A stretch of DNA of 64,000 bases, from the NCBI RefSeq assembly GCF_012396365.1, contig NZ_JAAXPG010000008.1, positions 124,001 through 188,000 on the forward strand. Direction: 5' to 3'. Shown here piece after piece: positions 59,973 to 64,000 of this stretch. The notes under the pieces were generated by a model. It saw only the letters and a list, made by a program, of their open reading frames with translations. It searched no databases and had not been told where the DNA came from. Made by a program: the position numbers and the translations under genes. The DNA comes from Nocardiopsis alborubida. GTDB taxonomy: Bacteria > Actinomycetota > Actinomycetes > Streptosporangiales > Streptosporangiaceae. Within the stretch, counting starts at the first letter, position 1, and each line of letters starts with the position of its first letter.

Positions 59973-61598
59973 ATGCAGCAGTGGTGGCGCGACGCGGTCC
60001 TGTACCAGGTCTACCCGCGCAGCTTCGCCGACGCCGACGGGGACGGGACCGGTGACATCGCGGGGATCACCGCGCGCCTGGGCCACGTCGCCGAGCTGGG
60101 CGCGGACGGGATCTGGCTGTCGCCGTTCTACACCTCCCCGTGGGCCGACGGCGGGTACGACGTGGCCGACTTCCGCGACGTGGACCCGCGCCTGGGCACC
60201 CTGGAGGACTTCGACGCGATGGTGGCGGCCGCGCACGCGCTGGGCCTGCGGGTGATGGTCGACATCGTGCCCAACCACACCTCCGAGGAGCACCCGTGGT
60301 TCAGGGAGGCGCTGGAGGCCGCTCCCGGATCACCCGAGCGGGAGCTGTACGTGTTCCGCGACGGGCGGGGCGCGGACGGCGAGCTGCCGCCGACCAACTG
60401 GCGGTCGACGTTCGGCGGCCCGGCGTGGACCCGCGCGGCGGACGGTCAGTGGTACCTGCACATGTTCGCGCCCGAGCAGCCGGACCTGAACTGGGACGAC
60501 CCTCGGGTGCGCGAGGAGTTCCGCGGCATCCTGCGGTTCTGGAGCGGGCGCGGGGTGGACGGCTTCCGGATCGACGTGGCGTACGCGCTGGTCAAGGACC
60601 TGGAAGAGCCGCTGCGCGACCTGGTGCTGGTGGAGGGCGGCCGGTTCGAGGACATCGCGGCCAACCCGGACCACCCGTTCCTGGACCGGCCCGAGGTGCA
60701 CGAGGTGTACCGGGACTGGCGGCGGGTGCTGGCCGGGTTCGACCCGCCCCGGGTCACGGTGGGCGAGGTGTGGCTGCCCGGTGAGCGGCGGGTGCTGTAC
60801 ACGCGCCCGGACGAGCTGGACCAGGCGTTCAACTTCGACTTCCTGAGGACCGCGTGGGACGCCGACGCCTACCGGAGGGTGGTCGACTCCTCGATCGCCG
60901 ACGCCGCGCGGGTGGGCACGGTGCCCACGTGGGTGATCGGCAACCACGACGTGGTGCGCCCGGTGTCGGTGCTGGGGCTGCCCCCGGGCACCGACCAGAG
61001 GGCGTGGCTGCTCTCGGACGGGCGCGATCCGGAACCGGACCTGGAGCTGGGCACGCGGCGGGCGCGGGCGCTGGCCCTGCTGGAGCTGTCGCTGCCGGGG
61101 TCGGCGTACGTGTACCAGGGCGAGGAGCTGGGGCTGCCGGAGGTCGCGGACCTGCCCGCGCAGGCTCTGGAGGACCCGCGGTGGGTGCGCAGCGGACACA
61201 CCGACAAGGGACGGGACGGGTGCCGGGTGCCGCTGCCGTGGACGGTGGAGGGGGCGTCGTACGGGTTCGGCGGCGGGAGCGCTCCGTGGCTGCCCCAGCC
61301 CGAGGGGTGGGGCCGGTTGTCGGTGCAGGCCCAGACCGACGATCCCGGATCCGTGCTCTCCCTGTACCGCCGGGCTCTGGCGCACCGCGGGGAGTTCTCC
61401 TCGGACGAGACCCTGACGTGGGACGACACGCTGAACCGGGGGCCGGTGCTGGCCTACTGGCGGGGCGAGGACGTGCTGGTGCTGGTCAACACGGGCGAGG
61501 AGGCGGTGGAGCTGCCGCAGGGCCGGGTGCTGGTGGCCAGCACGGAGCTGGACGGGCGGCTCCCGGGGAACGCGGCGGTGTGGCTGCACCGGGAGTGA
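59973..61598 (+). CDS. GH13 alpha-glucosidase
   Basis: A 541-residue glycoside hydrolase of family 13 that would hydrolyse imported alpha-glucosides such as maltose, isomaltose or sucrose-type substrates in the cytoplasm. The four GH13 regions are visible: VMVDIVPNHTS, GVDGFRIDVAYAL with the nucleophile Asp, RVTVGEVWLP with the acid/base Glu, and WVIGNHDVVRP with the third Asp. A region V QPDLNWDDP motif suits oligo-1,6- or alpha-1,4-glucosidases. No signal peptide. GGGGGAACC precedes the ATG, which starts 22 bases after the LacI stop, so the two are co-transcribed. Confidence 0.95.
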   Translation: MQQWWRDAVLYQVYPRSFADADGDGTGDIAGITARLGHVAELGADGIWLSPFYTSPWADGGYDVADFRDVDPRLGTLEDFDAMVAAAHALGLRVMVDIVPNHTSEEHPWFREALEAAPGSPERELYVFRDGRGADGELPPTNWRSTFGGPAWTRAADGQWYLHMFAPEQPDLNWDDPRVREEFRGILRFWSGRGVDGFRIDVAYALVKDLEEPLRDLVLVEGGRFEDIAANPDHPFLDRPEVHEVYRDWRRVLAGFDPPRVTVGEVWLPGERRVLYTRPDELDQAFNFDFLRTAWDADAYRRVVDSSIADAARVGTVPTWVIGNHDVVRPVSVLGLPPGTDQRAWLLSDGRDPEPDLELGTRRARALALLELSLPGSAYVYQGEELGLPEVADLPAQALEDPRWVRSGHTDKGRDGCRVPLPWTVEGASYGFGGGSAPWLPQPEGWGRLSVQAQTDDPGSVLSLYRRALAHRGEFSSDETLTWDDTLNRGPVLAYWRGEDVLVLVNTGEEAVELPQGRVLVASTELDGRLPGNAAVWLHRE

Positions 61599-61601
61599 CC
61601 A

Positions 61602-61786
61602 CCGCGACCCCGACCACAGGGGGATACCTCGGAAGGTTCGGCCACCACTACCCGCGACCCCCGCCACAGGGGATCCGGAGGCGAGGCCCCACCTCACGGG
61701 AGAACACCCCGCCCACCCCACCGATCACCGCAGCCCCGACCACAGGGGGGTACCTCGGGGGGTTCGGGGGTCTCCCCCCCCGGAAA
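61602..61786. repeat. tRNA-associated repeats, copies 3-5
   Basis: Three partial copies in tandem: CCGACCACAGGGGGATACCTC at about 61608, CGCCACAGGGGATCCGGAGG at about 61659, and the fullest copy at about 61730-61786 (CCGACCACAGGGGGGTACCTCGGGGGG then TTCGGGGGTCTCCCCCC). They resemble the sequences 3' of the other two tRNA-Ala genes. No gene lies here. Confidence 0.6.
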
Positions 61787-61791
61787 GCAGA

Positions 61792-61836
61792 GCGGGCTGC
61801 GGCGAGCCGGTCGAAGACCGGCGAGCAGCAGCCCGC
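61792..61836 (-). terminator. terminator of tRNA-Ala copy 3
   Basis: Outer GCGGGCTGC/GCAGCCCGC and inner CCGGTC-GAA-GACCGG stems, six bases beyond the tRNA 3' end. Confidence 0.75.
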
Positions 61837-61842
61837 ATCACG

Positions 61843-61915
61843 TGGAGCTATGGGGATTCGAACCCCAGACCTCCTCCATGCCATGGAGGCGCGCTACCAA
61901 CTGCGCCATAGCCCC
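61843..61915 (-). tRNA. tRNA-Ala (anticodon GGC), copy 3
   Basis: A 73-base gene identical to copies 1 and 2; CCA not encoded. It is downstream of the nadD-rsfS-phosphatase genes on the same strand. Confidence 0.97.
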
Positions 61916-61995
61916 TCAAGGGAGTCGATCGGACCTGTCGGGGTCCTGCCGACTCCCTGAACCATAGCGGAATCCGGCCCGAACGTCGAAACGGT

Positions 61996-62619
61996 TTACG
62001 CGTCGTCGCTGAGGACGACCGGCTCGGGGAGGCTGGCCGCGTTGTGCTCCATGAGCCGCCACTGCCCCCGGCGCTCCTGGAGCACCGACCAGCAGCAGTT
62101 GCTGATCGGTCCCAGGATCTCGCGCTGCTCGTCGGGGATCCCCAGCATCCGGGCGATCCCCACCCTGAGGGCGGCGCCGTGGCTGACCACGACGAGCAGC
62201 CCCCCGGACGGGGTCTTGCCCAGCCCTCGCTCGACGGCGGCGCGCATCCGGTCACCGACCTCGGCGATGGCCTCGCCGTCGGGGATGGCCATCCGCGCGT
62301 GTTCGACCGGCCAGCGCGCGGACAGCTCCGCCCCGGTCAGCCCCTCCCAGGAGCCGCCGAAGCGCTCGCGCAGCCCCTCGTCGAACTCCACGGACACCCC
62401 GGAGGCCTGGGAGAGGTATCCGGCGGTGTCGGCGGCCCTGGTCAGGTCGGAGGCGACGATGACGTCGGGGTGCATCGAGGCGAGCAGCTCACCCGCCCGT
62501 CTTGCCTGGGCGTGGCCGACCGGATCGAGTGCGATGTCGGTCTGCCCCTGGAAACGGTTCTCGGCGTTCCAGGAGGTGCGTCCGTGCCGCCAGAACAGCA
62601 CACGGGGGGTGTCGCTCAC
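61996..62619 (-). CDS. histidine phosphatase family protein (phosphoglycerate mutase-like)
   Basis: A 207-residue enzyme of the histidine phosphatase superfamily. The phospho-acceptor motif LFWRHGRTSWNAENRFQGQ is near residue 8, the acid region RERFGGSWEGLTG near residue 88, and the second catalytic His in VVVSHGAALR near residue 153. Phosphoglycerate mutase-like phosphatases commonly follow nadD-rsfS in actinobacteria; the natural substrate there is unsettled, with glucosyl-3-phosphoglycerate phosphatase activity reported for related mycobacterial enzymes. Starts with GTG after GGAGAG. Confidence 0.9.
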   Translation of the reverse strand: MSDTPRVLFWRHGRTSWNAENRFQGQTDIALDPVGHAQARRAGELLASMHPDVIVASDLTRAADTAGYLSQASGVSVEFDEGLRERFGGSWEGLTGAELSARWPVEHARMAIPDGEAIAEVGDRMRAAVERGLGKTPSGGLLVVVSHGAALRVGIARMLGIPDEQREILGPISNCCWSVLQERRGQWRLMEHNAASLPEPVVLSDDA

Positions 62620-62653
62620 GTGATGTGTCTCTCCGCTCGGAGTGTGGTCGGTG

Positions 62654-63052
62654 TCAGAGCTCGTCCAGCGGCGTGCGTTCGGCACCGCGCGCGCCCTCGG
62701 GCAGGTCGATCTCGGGGCAGTCCTTCCACAGCCGTTCGAGGCCGTAGTAGCCGCGCTCCTCCTCGTGCTGGATGTGCACGACGATGTCGGCGTAGTCCAG
62801 CAGGACCCAGCGACCGTCACGCTCGCCCTCGCGCCGGATCGGCTTGGCCCCGGACTGGAGGCGGATCTGGTCCTCGACCTCGTCGACGATCGCGCGGACC
62901 TGCCGGTCGTTGGGGGCCGAGCACAGAACGAAGGCCTCGGTGATGACCAGCTGCTCGCTGACGTCGTAGGCGATGATCTCCTGGGCGAGCTTGTCGGAGG
63001 CGGCTTCCGCCGCGACCCTGACCAGCTCCAGTGCCCTGTCGGTGGCTGTCAC
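62654..63052 (-). CDS. rsfS: ribosomal silencing factor RsfS
   Basis: A 132-residue Iojap/RsfS protein that binds ribosomal protein L14 (uL14) and blocks subunit joining in starvation. The family motif LDYADIVVHIQHEEERGYYGLERLW is near residue 82, preceded by CSAPNDRQVRAIVDEVE. The GTG at 63052 gives the normal RsfS length. It sits 17 bases after nadD on the same strand, the usual gene order. Confidence 0.95.
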   Translation of the reverse strand: MTATDRALELVRVAAEAASDKLAQEIIAYDVSEQLVITEAFVLCSAPNDRQVRAIVDEVEDQIRLQSGAKPIRREGERDGRWVLLDYADIVVHIQHEEERGYYGLERLWKDCPEIDLPEGARGAERTPLDEL

Positions 63053-63069
63053 GTTGTGCTTGCTGCCTT

Positions 63070-63723
63070 TCAGCTCTCTAGGTAGAGCCCGGTCTTGTTG
63101 ATGTAGCGGACGATGCCGTCGGGGACCAGGTACCAGATGGGTTCGCCCTTGCGGACACGTTCCCGGCACTCGGTCGAGGAGATGGCCAGCGCGGGGACCT
63201 CCACCAGGGAGACCTTGCCCTCGGGCAGTCCGGTGTCACTGAGGTGGTGACCGGGCCGGTTACAGCCTACGAAATGCGCGAGCTCGAAGAGTTCGTCGAC
63301 GTTGTGCCAGCTCAGGATGGCGCCCAGCGCGTCCGCCCCGGTGATGAAGTACAGCTCCACGTCGGGACCGTACTTGGCGCGCATCTCGCGCAGCGTGTCG
63401 AGGGTGTAGGTGGGCCCCAGACGGTCGATCTCGATGCGGTCCACCCGGAACTGGGGGTTCTCGGCGGTGGCGATGACCGTCATCAGGTAGCGGTCCTCGG
63501 AGGGCGTCACCTTGGCCAGGTCCTTCTGCCAAGGCTGGCCGGTGGGGACGAACACCACCTCGTCGAGCTCGAAGAGGTGGGCGACCTCACTGGCCGCCAC
63601 GAGGTGGCCGTGGTGGATGGGGTCGAAGGTACCGCCCATGATGCCGACCTTGGTCGGACCGGTTCCTCCCCGGGGCGCGGGGGAGTCCTCGTTGCGGGAT
63701 GCGTCGGAAGCTGCGTGCGCCAC
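63070..63723 (-). CDS. nadD: nicotinate-nucleotide adenylyltransferase
   Basis: A 217-residue enzyme that adenylates nicotinate mononucleotide in NAD synthesis. The nucleotidyltransferase HxGH motif reads [15 protein letters not shown] near residue 28 and the ISSTxxR motif as [13 protein letters not shown] near residue 182. The GTG at 63723 is chosen because GGAG lies six bases upstream; a TTG 16 codons further is unlikely, because TAATCT immediately before it looks like the -10 box, which would place that codon upstream of the transcript. First gene of the nadD-rsfS-phosphatase unit. Confidence 0.93.
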   Translation of the reverse strand: MAHAASDASRNEDSPAPRGGTGPTKVGIMGGTFDPIHHGHLVAASEVAHLFELDEVVFVPTGQPWQKDLAKVTPSEDRYLMTVIATAENPQFRVDRIEIDRLGPTYTLDTLREMRAKYGPDVELYFITGADALGAILSWHNVDELFELAHFVGCNRPGHHLSDTGLPEGKVSLVEVPALAISSTECRERVRKGEPIWYLVPDGIVRYINKTGLYLES

Positions 63724-63940
63724 TGTGCGCTCCGTTTCGCCGTGGACGTTGCCGTTGCCGGGATCGGCCAACCGAGATTAGCCGACGGAGGGCACCACCG
63801 CTGTCCCCTTCCTCCCTTTTGGTCCTTGCACTGGGACAACGAACGCGGTGTCGGGTTCCTTCCCGGGTCATGTCGGCGGTGCCCGGAAATCGCGTCATAT
63901 CTCGAAGCCGGAAACCGTGGCCAAGCACGGGCACGGCGCA

Positions 63941-63946
63941 TAGCAT
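63941..63946 (+). promoter_or_regulatory. -10 box of a leaderless gene at the window edge
   Basis: TAGCAT followed by six bases and the ATG at 63953. Confidence 0.6.
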
Positions 63947-63952
63947 GCCGAT

Positions 63953-64000
63953 ATGGCCAACACACCAGACCGCGTCCGCGTCCGGCTCTCCGAGATCTCG
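63953..64000 (+). CDS. start of a gene cut by the window end
   Basis: The first 16 codons (MANTPDRVRVRLSEIS) are present, preceded by a textbook leaderless -10 box. It is divergent from nadD. Too little sequence to name it. Confidence 0.55.
   Translation, partial: MANTPDRVRVRLSEIS

Noticed and set aside
61602..61786. CRISPR array
   Set aside because: The repeated motifs are degenerate, differ in spacing and length, and no cas gene is near; they are tRNA-flanking repeats.

Overview
The window is very GC-rich chromosomal DNA from an actinomycete, with dense genes, strong third-position G/C bias and many GTG starts. The gene content (HrdB-type sigma factor with a Lys/Ala-rich N-terminus, class II ribonucleotide reductase with NrdR, LexA with a Cheo-type SOS box, a predicted 10-methyl fatty acid gene pair, CUT1 sugar transporters without a local ATPase) fits Nocardiopsis or a close relative; the genus is an inference. 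I see no rRNA, insertion sequence, prophage or CRISPR array. Most of it looks like core chromosome, with a few poorly described lineage-specific genes.

Layout. 0-2.4 kb: GNAT acetyltransferase, a membrane protein, YaaA. 2.7-7.1 kb: the principal sigma factor with a long terminator hairpin and repeats upstream, then a PAS-PAS-GAF-SpoIIE phosphatase. 7.5-11.3 kb: a three-helix small protein, a large unknown protein, a tyrosine phosphatase and a sugar nucleotidyltransferase. 11.4-16.7 kb: a membrane-anchored tandem CbxX-type AAA protein, RNase HII and three small unknowns. 17-20.9 kb: two translationally coupled SPFH/band-7 proteins and a small membrane protein. 21-25.8 kb: nrdR-nrdJ with paired NrdR boxes, and lexA with its own SOS box. 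25.9-28.7 kb: a lipoprotein hydrolase and two anchored extracytoplasmic proteins. 28.8-33.2 kb: leuS and a divergent acyl-CoA ligase. 33.5-37.2 kb: a CUT1 sugar importer operon with an opposite-strand gene between its two permeases. 38-41 kb: a cyclopropane-synthase-like methyltransferase plus an FAD reductase, predicted to make 10-methyl (tuberculostearic-type) fatty acids. 41-47 kb: a MurI-family racemase, a large helical unknown, two small unknowns and DinG. 47.2-49.1 kb: an ArsR/SRPBCC pair and an SDR with two identical-pattern operators. 49.3-50.6 kb: two tRNA-Ala(GGC) genes, a small unknown and a GroES paralogue. 50.7-55.6 kb: TetR plus a divergent ABC exporter, an FMN alpha-hydroxyacid oxidase, and a SnoaL-like protein head-to-head with an HxlR regulator. 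55.6-61.6 kb: an alpha-glucoside uptake and hydrolysis locus (SBP, two permeases, LacI, GH13). 61.8-64 kb: a third identical tRNA-Ala(GGC), then histidine phosphatase, rsfS and nadD, and the start of one more gene.

How they work together. nrdR-nrdJ and lexA cover dNTP supply and the SOS response. The LacI-GH13 / ABC locus is a self-contained oligosaccharide regulon with a matching operator at each of its two promoters. Both CUT1 importers lack an ATPase, so a shared MsiK-type ATPase encoded elsewhere is expected. A recurring feature is the leaderless promoter: a TAnnnT -10 box followed by exactly six bases and the start codon. All functions are predictions from sequence alone, and no database search was run.
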